Origin: Burkholderia pyrrocinia
Lineage (GTDB): Bacteria; Pseudomonadota; Gammaproteobacteria; Burkholderiales; Burkholderiaceae
Direction: 5' to 3'
DNA: 64,000 nucleotides
Assembly: GCF_001028665.1 (NCBI RefSeq)
Contig: NZ_CP011503.1
Coordinates: 2,728,001 to 2,792,000, forward strand
How positions within the stretch are numbered: the first letter of the stretch is position 1; each line of letters begins with the position of its first letter. Below are positions 55,262-64,000 of this stretch, one piece after another. Made by a program: the position numbers and the translations under genes. Under the pieces are notes generated by a model. It was not told where the DNA came from. It worked only from the letters and a program-made list of their open reading frames with translations, and made no database searches.

Positions 55262-55467
55262 TCGCCGAACTCGTCATCGGTTTCGTCGTCGGCATCGTGA
55301 TCGCGGTGCCGGTCTGGATCGTCGCGCAACATCTCGGCATCGGCCGCGGCTTTCATGCGCCGCGCGGGATCGAGCGGCGCGACGCGGTGCCGTGCGAACT
55401 CGTGCCGGTCGCGCTGCGCGGGCGCTTGCTGCCCGATGCCGAACGCAGCGACGAGGCGGCCCGATGA
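55258..55467 (+). CDS. bcsF: Small membrane protein BcsF
   Basis: Protein of 69 residues with one N-terminal transmembrane helix (LVIGFVVGIVIAVPVWIVAQ, about 5-24) and a basic cytoplasmic tail. Size, build and place between bcsE and bcsQ/bcsG fit BcsF, which tethers BcsE to the membrane and helps BcsG. Sequence likeness is weak, as is normal for so short a protein. Both ends overlap neighbours by ATGA. Confidence 0.8.
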   Translation: MIAELVIGFVVGIVIAVPVWIVAQHLGIGRGFHAPRGIERRDAVPCELVPVALRGRLLPDAERSDEAAR

Positions 55468-56243
55468 AGACGATCGCCATCACGTCGACCACGGGCGGCG
55501 CGGGCCGCACGACGCTCGCCGCCGCGCTCGCGGTGCTGCTCGCGCGTCGCGGCCGGCCGGTCGTCGCCGTCGAATTCGATGCGCAGAACCTGATGGGTGC
55601 GACGCTCGGTCTCGACTCGCTGGCCGAACACGGCCTCGCGCAGAGCGTGCTCGGCGGCGCCGAGCCGTGGCATGCGCATACGTGGCGCAACGCCGACGGC
55701 GTGCTGTTCGTGCCGTACGGGCAGGTCGACGCGGCCGGCGCGGCCGCGTGCGATGCGCGGCTCACGGCCGACCCGGCATGGCTGTCGCGTGCGCTCGACG
55801 AGATCGCGCTGCCGGCCGACGGCGTCGTGCTGGTCGACACCGCGCGCTATCCGTCGCCGCAGGCCGAGCAGGCGATTCGTCGCGCTGACCTGACGCTCGT
55901 CGTCGTGCCGCCCGAACCGATCGCCTGCGCGACGGTGGCCGCGCGGCTCGGCGCGCTGCGCGCCGGAGGCGGCGAACTGCAGATCGTCGTGAACCGGCTG
56001 AATCCGGCACGCGACATGCAGCGCGACGCGATCGCGATGCTGCGCGCGGTTGCGGGGCCGGCGTCGATGCTCGAGCAGCGGATCCACGTCGACGCGGCCG
56101 TGCCCGAAGCGCTCGCGCGCGGCAGCTGGATCTTCGACGACGCGCCGTATTCGCAGGCATCGCACGACCTGAACGGCATCGCGAACTGGGTCGATGCGTG
56201 GCTGGCGGCGGCCGCTGCCGGTCGCACCGGAGCGGCGCGATGA
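55464..56243 (+). CDS. bcsQ: MinD/ParA-like protein BcsQ
   Basis: SIMIBI-class nucleotide-binding protein of 259 residues (MKTIAITSTTGGAGRTTLAA) needed for cellulose output, and in E. coli for polar placement of the synthase. The P-loop is TTGGAGRTT: the usual Lys of GKT is Arg, so the deviant Walker A is further altered, as in some BcsQ proteins. The later VVLVDTARYPSPQAEQAI takes the place of Walker B. Its ATG overlaps the bcsF stop and its own stop overlaps bcsA. It should act with BcsR and BcsE in the cytoplasm. Confidence 0.92.
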   Translation: MKTIAITSTTGGAGRTTLAAALAVLLARRGRPVVAVEFDAQNLMGATLGLDSLAEHGLAQSVLGGAEPWHAHTWRNADGVLFVPYGQVDAAGAAACDARLTADPAWLSRALDEIALPADGVVLVDTARYPSPQAEQAIRRADLTLVVVPPEPIACATVAARLGALRAGGGELQIVVNRLNPARDMQRDAIAMLRAVAGPASMLEQRIHVDAAVPEALARGSWIFDDAPYSQASHDLNGIANWVDAWLAAAAAGRTGAAR

Positions 56244-58777
56244 AGGCCGCCGTTGCGGCGCGGCTGCGCGCACTCGGCCGCCGTACGGCGGACTGGTTCG
56301 CGCGCGGCATCGGGCTGCCGGCGGAGCGCACGCTGCTCGACTGGCTCGTGCGGCTGTTCTTCCACGCACCGCCGCCCGGCCGGCCCGATCACGTGCGCCG
56401 CTGGGTGCGCGCCGCGTTCCTGCGGCTCGCGCACGAGTGGGGCGTGCTGCAGCCGCTGAGCCCGCGCGAATGGCTGTGGCGCTCGATCGTGCGCGCGCCG
56501 CGCGCGGCCGACGGCCGGCCCGCGCGCGATCCGCTCGCGTGGTTCGACACGTTCGTCGTGCCCGTCTACGTGGCCGGGCGGGCCGTCGGCCGTCGCATCG
56601 ACGCGCTGCTCGAACGCCTGCCGTGGGCGCGCTGGGGCGGCTGGCTCGATGCGCGCGCGAACGGCGTCGGCCGGCGCCGCTGGCTCGCGCCGCTGCTGCT
56701 CGTGGCCGGCGCGCTGCTGTGGGCCGCGGCCGGGATGTCGCCGCTGATGCCCGGCGCGCAGTTCGCGTTCTTCGCGATCGTCGCGGTGCTGGCGCTCGCG
56801 CTGCGCCGCCTGCCGGGCCACCTGCCGACGCTTGCGCTCGCGTCGCTCGCACTGCTCTCGACGGTGCGCTACGTGTGGTGGCGCACGACGCAGACGCTCG
56901 ACTTCCGCGGCCCGGTCGAAGCAATCGCCGGCTACCTGCTGTACGGCGCCGAAGCCTATACGTGGATGATCCTGCTGCTCGGTTTCGTGCAGACCGCGTG
57001 GCCGCTCGACCGGCCGATCGTGCCGCTGCCCGACGATCCCGACACCTGGCCCACCGTCGACCTCTACATCCCGACCTACAACGAGCCGCTGTCGGTCGTG
57101 AAGCCGACGGTATTCGCCGCGCAGAGCATCGACTGGCCGACCGCGAAGCTGCGCGTCTACCTGCTCGACGACGGCCGGCGCCCCGAGTTCGCGGCGTTCG
57201 CGGCCGAGGCCGGCATCGACTACCTGACGCGCGACGACAACCTCCACGCGAAGGCCGGCAACATCAACCGCGCGCTGCCGAAGACGCACGGCGAATACAT
57301 CGCGATCTTCGACTGCGATCACGTGCCGACGCGCTCGTTCCTGCAGACGACGATGGGCGTGTTCCTGCGCGACCCGAAATGCGCGCTCGTGCAGACGCCG
57401 CACCATTTCTTCTCGCCCGATCCGTTCGAGCGCAACCTCGGCACGTTCCGCGAGATCCCGAACGAGGGCAACCTGTTCTACGGGCTCGTGCAGTCGGGCA
57501 ACGACCTGTGGAACGCGACGTTCTTCTGCGGATCGTGCGCGGTGCTCAAGCGCAGCGCGCTGGAAGAGGTGGGCGGCGTCGCGGTGGAAACCGTGACCGA
57601 GGATGCGCACACGGCGCTCAAGCTGCACCGGCGCGGCTATACGTCGGCGTACCTGCCGACCGTGCAGGCGGCCGGCCTCGCGACCGAAAGCCTCGCGGGC
57701 CACGTGAAGCAGCGCACGCGCTGGGCGCGCGGGATGGCGCAGATCTTCCGCATCGACAACCCGTTCCTCGGGCGCGGGCTCGGCTTCATCCAGCGGATCT
57801 GCTACGGCAACGCGATGCTGCACTTCTTCTACGGGATTCCGCGGCTGGTGTTCCTGACGATCCCGCTCGCGTACCTGTTCTTCCACCTGTACTTCATCAA
57901 CGCGTCGGCGCTCGCGCTCGCGAGCTACGTGATCCCGTATCTCGTGCTCGCGAACGTCGCGAACTCGCGGATGCAGGGGCGCTACCGCCATTCGTTCTGG
58001 GCCGAGGTCTACGAATCGGTGCTCGCGTGGTACATCGCACTGCCGACCACCGTCGCGTTCTTCAGCCCGAAGCACGGCAAGTTCAACGTGACCGACAAGG
58101 GCGGCAAGATCGACGAAGGCTACGTCGACTGGTCGACGTCGAAGCCGTATCTCGTGCTGTTCGCGCTGAACGTGCTCGCGATCGTCGCCGGCCTGTGGCG
58201 GCTGGTGGCCGACCAGGGCGACGAGGCGTCGACGATCCTGATCACGCTCGGCTGGACCGTGTACAACCTCGCGATGCTCGGCGCGGCGCTGGCCGTCGCG
58301 CGCGAGACCAAGCAGGTGCGCGTCACGCACCGGATCGCGATGCGCGTGCCGGCCACGCTGCTGCTCGCCGACGGCTCGACCGCCGCATGCTTCACGAGCG
58401 ACTACTCGACCGGCGGCCTCGGCCTCGAAGCCGTGCCGGGGCTGCCGCTCGCCGTCGGCGACACGCTGACAGTATGCGTGACGCGCGGCGACCGGCCGTT
58501 CCCGTTCCCGGTGCGCGTGACCCGCGTGACGCCGACCCACGTCGGCGTGAGCTTCGAGGAACTGACGCTCGAACAGGAGCGCCAGCTCGTGCAATGCACG
58601 TTCGGCCGCGCGGATGCGTGGCTCGACTGGCACGAAGGCACGCGCGTCGACACGCCGCTCGGCGGGCTGAAGGAAGTGCTGCGCATCGGCGTGAACGGTT
58701 ATGTACGGATGTGGAAGGGTGCGGCGCGCGGCCTGCAGGCCATGCTGGCGCCGAAACTCGATCGGGCGCGCGACTGA
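56240..58777 (+). CDS. bcsA: Cellulose synthase catalytic subunit BcsA
   Basis: Inner-membrane GT2 synthase of 845 residues that polymerises UDP-glucose into beta-1,4-glucan and moves it across the membrane. Catalytic marks are Asp310-Asp311-Gly312 (LLDDGRRPEF), Asp358-Cys-Asp360 (IFDCDHVP), Thr453-Glu-Asp455 and Gln491-Arg-Thr-Arg-Trp495, with FFCGSCAVLKR between. The C-terminal PilZ domain has Arg694-x3-Arg698 and Asp721-Tyr-Ser-Thr-Gly-Gly726, so c-di-GMP activation is intact. About eight transmembrane helices flank the GT domain. The long N-terminal extension before the first helices is as in enterobacterial BcsA. It overlaps bcsQ by ATGA. Confidence 0.97.
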   Translation: MKAAVAARLRALGRRTADWFARGIGLPAERTLLDWLVRLFFHAPPPGRPDHVRRWVRAAFLRLAHEWGVLQPLSPREWLWRSIVRAPRAADGRPARDPLAWFDTFVVPVYVAGRAVGRRIDALLERLPWARWGGWLDARANGVGRRRWLAPLLLVAGALLWAAAGMSPLMPGAQFAFFAIVAVLALALRRLPGHLPTLALASLALLSTVRYVWWRTTQTLDFRGPVEAIAGYLLYGAEAYTWMILLLGFVQTAWPLDRPIVPLPDDPDTWPTVDLYIPTYNEPLSVVKPTVFAAQSIDWPTAKLRVYLLDDGRRPEFAAFAAEAGIDYLTRDDNLHAKAGNINRALPKTHGEYIAIFDCDHVPTRSFLQTTMGVFLRDPKCALVQTPHHFFSPDPFERNLGTFREIPNEGNLFYGLVQSGNDLWNATFFCGSCAVLKRSALEEVGGVAVETVTEDAHTALKLHRRGYTSAYLPTVQAAGLATESLAGHVKQRTRWARGMAQIFRIDNPFLGRGLGFIQRICYGNAMLHFFYGIPRLVFLTIPLAYLFFHLYFINASALALASYVIPYLVLANVANSRMQGRYRHSFWAEVYESVLAWYIALPTTVAFFSPKHGKFNVTDKGGKIDEGYVDWSTSKPYLVLFALNVLAIVAGLWRLVADQGDEASTILITLGWTVYNLAMLGAALAVARETKQVRVTHRIAMRVPATLLLADGSTAACFTSDYSTGGLGLEAVPGLPLAVGDTLTVCVTRGDRPFPFPVRVTRVTPTHVGVSFEELTLEQERQLVQCTFGRADAWLDWHEGTRVDTPLGGLKEVLRIGVNGYVRMWKGAARGLQAMLAPKLDRARD

Positions 58778-58804
58778 CGCGGCGCTCATCATGGAGTGGG
58801 TTAG

Positions 58805-60370
58805 ATGACGTTCTGGAATCTGTATTTCATCCTGAAGTTCGCGCTGTTCGCGACCGGGCACCTGCAGCCGATGTGGCTCGCGAACCTGGCGTTCGCGGTG
58901 GCGCTCGCGGCGAGCGCGCGGCTCCGGCAGCGTGCGTGGCGTATCGTCCGGCAGGTCGCCGCGATCGCGATCGCGGTGCCGCTGCTCGCACGCGAGCTGC
59001 ATGCGCCGCCGCTGGCACGCCTGGCCGAGGCCGCGCGCGAGGTGAGCACGTTCCGTCTCGACTACTGGATGGAACTGCTGCCGCGCCTGCTGCCGCCCGT
59101 GCTGGTGCTGACGGTGGTCGGCGCGCTGATCGTCTATTTCATCGTCAACCGCTGGCTGCGCGTCGCGACGTTCGTGCTGGCCGCGCTGGTCGTGATGCCG
59201 CTGTGGCAAGCGGGCAGCGGCTTGATGGCGCGCGTGGTCGCACCGGCCGCGCAGCAGGCGGACGCGCCGGGCGCCACGACGATGGGGCGCGCCGACCGGC
59301 CCGAGGACCACAACGCCGCGCTCGCGACGTTCCGCGCGCAGGAGTCGCAGCGGCAGGTCGCGTTCGGCCATCTCGGCAACGATCCGGCCGCGCAGTTCGA
59401 CGTGATCGTGCTGCACGTCTGCTCGCTGTCGTGGGACGACCTCGATGCCGCGAAGGTGCGCAATCACCCGATGCTGAGCCACTTCGACTACCTGTTCACG
59501 AACTTCAGCACCGCCGCGAGCTACAGCGGCCCGGCGGCGATCCGCGTGCTGCGCGCGAGCTGCGGGCAGGAGGCGCACGAGGACCTGTACAAGCCCGCGC
59601 CGCAGCAGTGCCATCTGTTCGCGCAACTCGCGGGCGCCGGCTACACGGTGCAGTCGCTGCTGAACCACGACGGCCACTTCGACAACTTCCTGCAGGTGAT
59701 TCACGACAACATCGGCGCTGCCGGCGCGCCGATGATCTCGAACGCGGCCGCGCCGGTCGCGATGCATGCGTTCGACGGCTCCGCGATCAAGGAGGACTAC
59801 GGCACGCTCGCGAACTGGTATGCGCAGCGCGCGTCGGTGCAGGGGCCCGTCGCGCTGTACTACAACACGATCAGCCTGCACGACGGCAACCGCGTGGTCG
59901 GCAGTTCGCTGACGAGCATCGACTCGTATCCGCAGCGCGTGACGAAGCTGATGAGCGATTTCGACCGTCTCGCCGACCTGATCGCGCAATCGGGCCGCCG
60001 CGCGGTGATCGTGTTCGTGCCCGAGCACGGCGCCGCGCTGCGCGGCGACAAGGACCAGGTCGCGGGGCTGCGTGAGATCCCGACGCCGCGCATCGTGCAC
60101 GGGCCGGTCGGCGTGCGGCTCGTCGGCTTTACCGGCAACCACGGCGCGACGACCGTGGTCGAGCAGCCGGCCAGCTTCCTCGCGCTCGCGCAGCTGCTGT
60201 CGAACCTCGTGTCGAACAGCCCGTTCAAGCCGGGCGCGACGCTCGCGCAATATGCGGCGGACCTGCCGCGCACGCGGATGGTCGGCGAGAACGAGGGCAC
60301 GGTGACGATGCAGACGGCCGCGGGTTACGCGGTGAAAACTCCGGACGGCGTATGGATCGACGAACGGTAA
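58805..60370 (+). CDS. bcsG: Cellulose phosphoethanolamine transferase BcsG
   Basis: Inner-membrane enzyme of 521 residues. The N-terminal ~150 residues hold about five transmembrane helices. The periplasmic alkaline-phosphatase-like domain follows, with HVCSLSWDDL (Cys near the zinc site), nucleophile region ASYSGPAAIRVLRASCG (Ser239/Ser241) and the metal-ligand loop FVPEHGAALRGD. BcsG transfers phosphoethanolamine from phosphatidylethanolamine to cellulose, so this operon should make pEtN-cellulose, not plain cellulose. It begins 27 bases after bcsA; bcsR starts inside its last codons. Confidence 0.94.
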   Translation: MTFWNLYFILKFALFATGHLQPMWLANLAFAVALAASARLRQRAWRIVRQVAAIAIAVPLLARELHAPPLARLAEAAREVSTFRLDYWMELLPRLLPPVLVLTVVGALIVYFIVNRWLRVATFVLAALVVMPLWQAGSGLMARVVAPAAQQADAPGATTMGRADRPEDHNAALATFRAQESQRQVAFGHLGNDPAAQFDVIVLHVCSLSWDDLDAAKVRNHPMLSHFDYLFTNFSTAASYSGPAAIRVLRASCGQEAHEDLYKPAPQQCHLFAQLAGAGYTVQSLLNHDGHFDNFLQVIHDNIGAAGAPMISNAAAPVAMHAFDGSAIKEDYGTLANWYAQRASVQGPVALYYNTISLHDGNRVVGSSLTSIDSYPQRVTKLMSDFDRLADLIAQSGRRAVIVFVPEHGAALRGDKDQVAGLREIPTPRIVHGPVGVRLVGFTGNHGATTVVEQPASFLALAQLLSNLVSNSPFKPGATLAQYAADLPRTRMVGENEGTVTMQTAAGYAVKTPDGVWIDER

Positions 60371-60549
60371 TCCTTCCCGGCGAAGGCGACGACGATCGCC
60401 TGTCGCAGCCGAACGACGTGCTCGGCCTCGCGCGGCATCTGCCCGCGCTCGATCCTGAGCGTTATGTCGACGAGCAGGCGCGCCGCGCGTTCATCGAATC
60501 GCTCGATCGCTGGCCGACGCTCGCGAAACTGATGGCATTGAAGCGGTAA
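60352..60549 (+). CDS. bcsR: Small regulator BcsR
   Basis: Protein of 65 residues. QPNDVLGLARHLPALDPERY and the end SLDRWPTLAKLMALKR match the pattern of E. coli BcsR (NDxLxL near the start, RWPLLAE near the end). BcsR pairs with BcsQ and is needed for stable BcsA. It overlaps the last 19 bases of bcsG in another frame and is last in the operon; in E. coli it is the first gene before bcsQ. Confidence 0.85.
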   Translation: MDRRTVILPGEGDDDRLSQPNDVLGLARHLPALDPERYVDEQARRAFIESLDRWPTLAKLMALKR

Positions 60550-60552
60550 ACG

Positions 60553-60584
60553 AAAGACGGCCGGCATGCGTGCCGGCCGTCGTT
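60553..60584. terminator. Hairpin between convergent bcsR and pirin genes
   Basis: An 11-base perfect stem GACGGCCGGCA / TGCCGGCCGTC with loop TGCG covers 60556-60581. On the minus strand it is followed by TTTCGTTT, so it is a good terminator for the pirin gene; it may also stop bcs transcription. Confidence 0.75.
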
Positions 60585-60603
60585 GGCTTGCGTGCGAACC
60601 TGC

Positions 60604-61497
60604 CTATTCTGCCGGTCGCGCCCTGCGTTCCGGCTGGCGCGTCCACTCGTTTTCCTCGCCCGGCACCTTGCCGAAGGTCTGCGCGGCCCACGCCGCGCGC
60701 GCCGCTTCGATCTTCGCGCGCTCGCTCGACACGAAATTCCATTCGATGAAACGCTCGCCCGGCAGGTGCGCGCCGCCGAGCAGCATCACGCGCGCGCCGT
60801 TCGTGCTGGCGAGCGCCACGGTCGCGCCCGGTTCGAGCACGGCCATCGTCGCGGGGGCGAGCGGCGTGCCGTCGATGGCGAGGTCGCCGTCGACGAGATA
60901 CACGCCGCGCTCGTCGTGCTCGGCATCGAGCGCGAGTTGTCCGCCCGACGCGAATTCGGCATACGCATAGAGCGTCGGCGAGAACGCGTCGACCGGCGAC
61001 GTCAACCCGAATGCGGTGCCCGCGATCACGCGCACGCTCGCGCCGTCGCGCGTGAACGACGGCAGCGTGTCGGCCGGATGATGGACGAACGCGGGCGCGG
61101 TGTCCTCGTGCTCGACCGGCAGCGCGACCCAGGTCTGGATCCCGTGGACCGGCTGGTCGTGCGGGCGATCTTCGTCGGGCGAACGCTCCGAATGCACGAT
61201 GCCGCGGCCGGCCGTCATCCAGTTCACGTCGCCGGGCACGATCTTCTGCCGGAAGCCGAGACTGTCGTGATGCATCAGCGAACCATCGAACAGGTAGGTG
61301 ACGGTCGCGAGCCCGATGTGCGGATGCGGCAGCACGTCGATGCCGCGGCCGGCCGGCAGGACGGCCGGGCCCATCTCGTCGAAGAAGATGAACGGGCCGA
61401 CGAGGCGTGCGGCGCGAGCGGGCAGCACGCGGCGCACGACGAGGTTGCCGATGTCGCTTTCGCGCGGCGTGAGCAGGGTCTTGATCGATGCGGACAT
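60604..61497 (-). CDS. Pirin family protein
   Basis: Bicupin of 297 residues, longer than the pirin at 3791 and of the human-pirin-like subgroup. The metal ligands are in PHPHIGLATVTYLFDGSLMH (HxH) and GRGIVHSERSP (HxE). The C-terminal cupin includes GVYLVDGDLAIDGTPLAPAT. It lies 31 bases from the OsmC-type gene and reads in the same direction, so antiporter, osmC and pirin may be one operon. A role in redox or quinone chemistry is likely; the substrate is not known. Confidence 0.92.
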   Translation of the reverse strand: MSASIKTLLTPRESDIGNLVVRRVLPARAARLVGPFIFFDEMGPAVLPAGRGIDVLPHPHIGLATVTYLFDGSLMHHDSLGFRQKIVPGDVNWMTAGRGIVHSERSPDEDRPHDQPVHGIQTWVALPVEHEDTAPAFVHHPADTLPSFTRDGASVRVIAGTAFGLTSPVDAFSPTLYAYAEFASGGQLALDAEHDERGVYLVDGDLAIDGTPLAPATMAVLEPGATVALASTNGARVMLLGGAHLPGERFIEWNFVSSERAKIEAARAAWAAQTFGKVPGEENEWTRQPERRARPAE

Positions 61498-61528
61498 GGT
61501 GGGGATCTCGTGTTCGATGCGGAAGCGA

Positions 61529-61921
61529 TCAGGCGATCGCCGTGTCGATCGTGATCGGATGCGTGAGGATCTTGTGTACCGGGCACGCGTTCGCGATCTG
61601 CAGCAGGCGCTCTCGTTGTTCGCCGGACAGGTCGCCTTCGAGCGTGATGCGGCGCACGATCGTGCTGCCCGCGCTGCCCGATTCGTGCGCGAGCTTCACG
61701 TGCACTTCGGCGAGCGGCCAGCCCTTGCGTTGCGCATACATTTTCAGCGTGATCGCGGTGCAGGCGCCGAGGCTCGACAGCAGCAGCGCGACGGGCGTCG
61801 GCGCCGCATCGCCGCCGCCGAGCGACGCCGGTTCGTCGGCGCGCCACTGGTGGACGCCATCGCTGAAGTGGACGAGGTAATCGACCGAGCCGATGCTCGC
61901 TTCGACGGACAGTTCGCTCAT
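61529..61921 (-). CDS. OsmC family protein
   Basis: Protein of 130 residues of the OsmC/Ohr superfamily, nearer the YhfA-type group. The two conserved cysteines are in [20 protein letters not shown] and [14 protein letters not shown], as expected for a thiol-dependent hydroperoxide reductase. It starts at 61921 ([20 protein letters not shown]). It lies between the antiporter and the pirin gene on the same strand. The role would be removal of organic peroxides; not every YhfA-type member has shown this. Confidence 0.92.
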   Translation of the reverse strand: MSELSVEASIGSVDYLVHFSDGVHQWRADEPASLGGGDAAPTPVALLLSSLGACTAITLKMYAQRKGWPLAEVHVKLAHESGSAGSTIVRRITLEGDLSGEQRERLLQIANACPVHKILTHPITIDTAIA

Positions 61922-61968
61922 TGCAGTTCCATAGGGGAAAGGGGGAGGGCCGGCGGCGTGGCCGGACG

Positions 61969-63549
61969 TTACGGTTCGAGCAGCCGCTGCAGCCGCAGTT
62001 CCTCGAAATCGAGCTCCGATTCGATCCGGTGCAGCACCGTATCGTCGACCTTGCCGTCGCGATGCAGGTCGAGCAGCGCCTGGCGCGACACGCCGACGAG
62101 TTCGAGTTCCACACGCAGCATCCGCGCGCGCATGTCGGCCGGTTCGGCGCCGTGCCGATGCGCACGTTCGTTGAACGTAACGCGGTTCCGGTATTCGGCG
62201 AGCAGGCGATCGAGCGAAGGGCGCTCGAGGTTCGATCCGCGCTGCTCGAGCGCGTCGAGTTCGGCGAGCGCCGCGCCGAACGTATGCGCGCGCGCCGCAT
62301 GCTCGGACATCGTGTGCCGCGCGGCGGGCCGCAGCTTCAGCACGCGGATCAGCGGCGCGAGCGTGCCGCCCTGCACGACGAGCGTCGCGATGATCAGCAG
62401 GAACGTGCTGAACAGGATCAGGTCGCGGCCGGGGAAGTTGCTCGGCAGCGCGATCGCGGCCGCGAGGCTCACGACGCCGCGCATGCCCGACCAGCTGAGC
62501 ACGACGGCCTCGCGCCACGACCACGGCGCGTGGCCCGCGCGCGGCGCGCGCAGGCGGCCCGGCAGCCACATCGCGACGAACACCCACACGACGCGCGCAC
62601 CGATCGCGGCGGCGGTGGCGGGCAGCGCGACGCGCAGGCCGGCCATCAGCACCGCGCCTTCGTGGTTCACGCGCGCGAGGATCGCATGCAGCGCGAGACC
62701 GATCAGGATGAACACGAGCGCATCGAGCACGAACACGATCGCTTCCCACGTCGCCTTCGCCTTGATCCGCAGGTCGGCGTCGAACACGCGATGCTGGCGC
62801 ACGCCGAGCACGAGGCCGCAGGTCACCACCGACAGCACGCCCGAGCCGTCGACGGCTTCCGCGATCCCATAGCTGCCCCATGCCATCGCGAAGGTCACGA
62901 CGATGCCGAGCATCGGGTCGCGCAGGCGCGGCAGCACCCAGCACATCGCATGGCCGCACGCGAGGCCGACCGCAATGCCGATCAGCGTGAGCGAGAAGAA
63001 CAGGCCGGTGGCGCTCGCGGCCGTGATCGACACGGCGAGCGCGGCCGACACGGCCATCTGGTACAGCAGCAGGCCCGACGCATCGTTGACGAGGCTTTCG
63101 CCTTCGAGCACCGCGACGAGCCGCGCGGGCAGCGGGTAGCGCTGCAGGATCGCCTTCGCGGCCACCGCGTCGGGCGGCGACACGATCGCGCCGAGCGTGA
63201 AGCACGCGGCCCACGGCAGCGCCGGGTTCGCGGCATGCACGGCCACCGCGACCGCGACGGTCGTGAACGCCACCGCGCCGAGCGCGAGCGATGCGATCGA
63301 TGCGAGCTCCTGCCTGAATTCCTTCCACGCGGTATAGAACCCGCTCGACATCAGCAGCGGCGGCAGCACGGCCGCAAGCAGCAGCGCCGGGTCCATGTCG
63401 GGCACGCGCTTGCCGGCGATCGCCACCACGCAGCCGCCGAGCAGCAGCACGACGGCCGGCGGAATCGAGATCCGTTCGGCGAGCCACGTGAGCGCGCCCG
63501 CGCCGCAGATCAACAGCAGCAGGTAGTGGAACAGCTCGACGTTGGTCAT
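61969..63549 (-). CDS. Na+/H+ antiporter, CPA1 family
   Basis: Inner-membrane cation/proton antiporter of 526 residues. About twelve hydrophobic segments fill the first 400 residues, with conserved [20 protein letters not shown] (the ion-site Asp), [20 protein letters not shown] and [14 protein letters not shown]. The last ~110 residues form a hydrophilic helical cytoplasmic tail ([20 protein letters not shown]). This is the bacterial NhaP/YjcE-type layout. It would handle sodium or potassium and pH. The OsmC and pirin genes follow closely on the same strand. Confidence 0.93.
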   Translation of the reverse strand: MTNVELFHYLLLLICGAGALTWLAERISIPPAVVLLLGGCVVAIAGKRVPDMDPALLLAAVLPPLLMSSGFYTAWKEFRQELASIASLALGAVAFTTVAVAVAVHAANPALPWAACFTLGAIVSPPDAVAAKAILQRYPLPARLVAVLEGESLVNDASGLLLYQMAVSAALAVSITAASATGLFFSLTLIGIAVGLACGHAMCWVLPRLRDPMLGIVVTFAMAWGSYGIAEAVDGSGVLSVVTCGLVLGVRQHRVFDADLRIKAKATWEAIVFVLDALVFILIGLALHAILARVNHEGAVLMAGLRVALPATAAAIGARVVWVFVAMWLPGRLRAPRAGHAPWSWREAVVLSWSGMRGVVSLAAAIALPSNFPGRDLILFSTFLLIIATLVVQGGTLAPLIRVLKLRPAARHTMSEHAARAHTFGAALAELDALEQRGSNLERPSLDRLLAEYRNRVTFNERAHRHGAEPADMRARMLRVELELVGVSRQALLDLHRDGKVDDTVLHRIESELDFEELRLQRLLEP

Positions 63550-63574
63550 GCGCGGCCTGCGGCGATGGCGTGCA

Positions 63575-63886
63575 TCACGACGGCTTGCGGTCGTTCGCGG
63601 CGCCGCCCGGCAGCGCGCCGAACATGTGCTGGCTGCATTGTGCGTCGCGCCACGCGGTATTCAGCCGGTGTCCGGAAAGCATCCGGCGCGCGACGGGCAG
63701 GATCTGTTCGCCGGCCAGCATGCCGAGCAGGCCGGTGAGCGCGATGATCGGCGGCGCCGGCGAATTCACGCCGAGCGCGCCGTAGATGGCACCGGCGAGG
63801 ATACCGGCGAGCAGCGACAGAAAATACGGTTTCGTGATGAAAATCTCTCGTGATAGGCTGGTCGGGGGCGAATGGCGCGCCTTCAA
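63575..63886 (-). CDS. XapX-domain membrane protein
   Basis: Small protein of about 103 residues. Two hydrophobic helices hold the XapX (DUF1427) pattern: KPYFLSLLAGILAGAIYGAL and NSPAPPIIALTGLLGMLAGE. The C-terminal 40 residues are hydrophilic. There is no ATG or GTG before KPYFL, so TTG 63886 is the only usual start; a non-standard ATT or ATC nearer KPYFL cannot be excluded. It lies 25 bases upstream of the antiporter gene on the same strand and is probably cotranscribed with it. The function of the family is unknown. Confidence 0.75.
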   Translation of the reverse strand: MKARHSPPTSLSREIFITKPYFLSLLAGILAGAIYGALGVNSPAPPIIALTGLLGMLAGEQILPVARRMLSGHRLNTAWRDAQCSQHMFGALPGGAANDRKPS

Positions 63887-64000
63887 TGTGCTGGAAGCGT
63901 ATCGGGTTTACGTGCGGAAAAGAAGGGCGGATTGCCCTTGCCAGACCTCTCTTTCGGAATTCGATCGATTCCGTTTCTTGGATGTTCGCACCGCGATTTT

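Noticed and set aside
55847..60250. A 1,467-codon open frame on the minus strand across bcsQ, bcsA and bcsG
   Set aside because: It has the same cause: it mirrors the codons of three clear bcs genes and has a composition (Arg, His, Glu, Asp, Val) typical of such shadow frames.
63960..63980. Near-palindrome CGGAATTCGATCGATTCCG at the right edge
   Set aside because: Its symmetry is imperfect and it stands alone, close to the window edge without a visible downstream gene, so no role can be assigned.

Overview
The window is about 67% G+C and very densely coded. Its gene set points to a Burkholderia chromosome, most likely the B. cepacia complex. The pointers are a beta-proteobacterial 16-strand porin, a PadR/FadH pair, FecI/FecR/TonB iron uptake, a large bcs cellulose operon and many LysR regulators, all with strong GC3 bias. 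The assignment rests on gene content only. I saw no rRNA, tRNA, CRISPR array, insertion sequence or prophage.

Layout. 1-9075 is a catabolic and redox segment: the 3' part of an acyl-CoA dehydrogenase, a quinone oxidoreductase, a LysR regulator facing a pirin-DoxX-WrbA set, and a PadR-type repressor facing 2,4-dienoyl-CoA reductase (fadH) and an NTF2-like protein. Two matching inverted repeats lie between padR and fadH. 9076-14490 is a metal, haem or cobalamin uptake operon (TonB receptor, ATPase, binding protein, FecCD permease) next to a probable hydrolase remnant. 14544-18290 holds an RstBA-like two-component system facing a MipA/OmpV protein across a helically phased repeat array, then an I78-type lipoprotein. 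18337-21132 holds a lytic transglycosylase fused to a VirB9-like domain, and a porin. 21617-26588 is a Fur-type fecI-fecR-receptor operon ending in a secreted protein of unknown function.

26628-37847 is mixed: LysR/VOC, a flavin reductase, LysR/CitMHS/AtuA (AtuA split in two), a nitrilase-type amidase, a chemoreceptor with a FliA-type promoter, a LuxR regulator and a secreted unknown. 37892-44242 is a membrane-lipid locus resembling E. coli ynbABCD (CDP-alcohol phosphotransferase, CdsA-like, hydrolase-methyltransferase, PAP2-dual-specificity phosphatase) with an added PlsC acyltransferase and a small membrane protein. Its product is not known to me and it is the best candidate for an undescribed pathway.

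44312-60549 is a GAF-GGDEF diguanylate cyclase divergent from a complete type II cellulose operon in the order bcsB-Z-C-E-F-Q-A-G-R. The cyclase, the PilZ domain of BcsA and the GIL motif of BcsE together form a c-di-GMP-controlled route to phosphoethanolamine cellulose. 60604-63886 holds pirin, OsmC, a CPA1 antiporter and a XapX-like protein on the minus strand.
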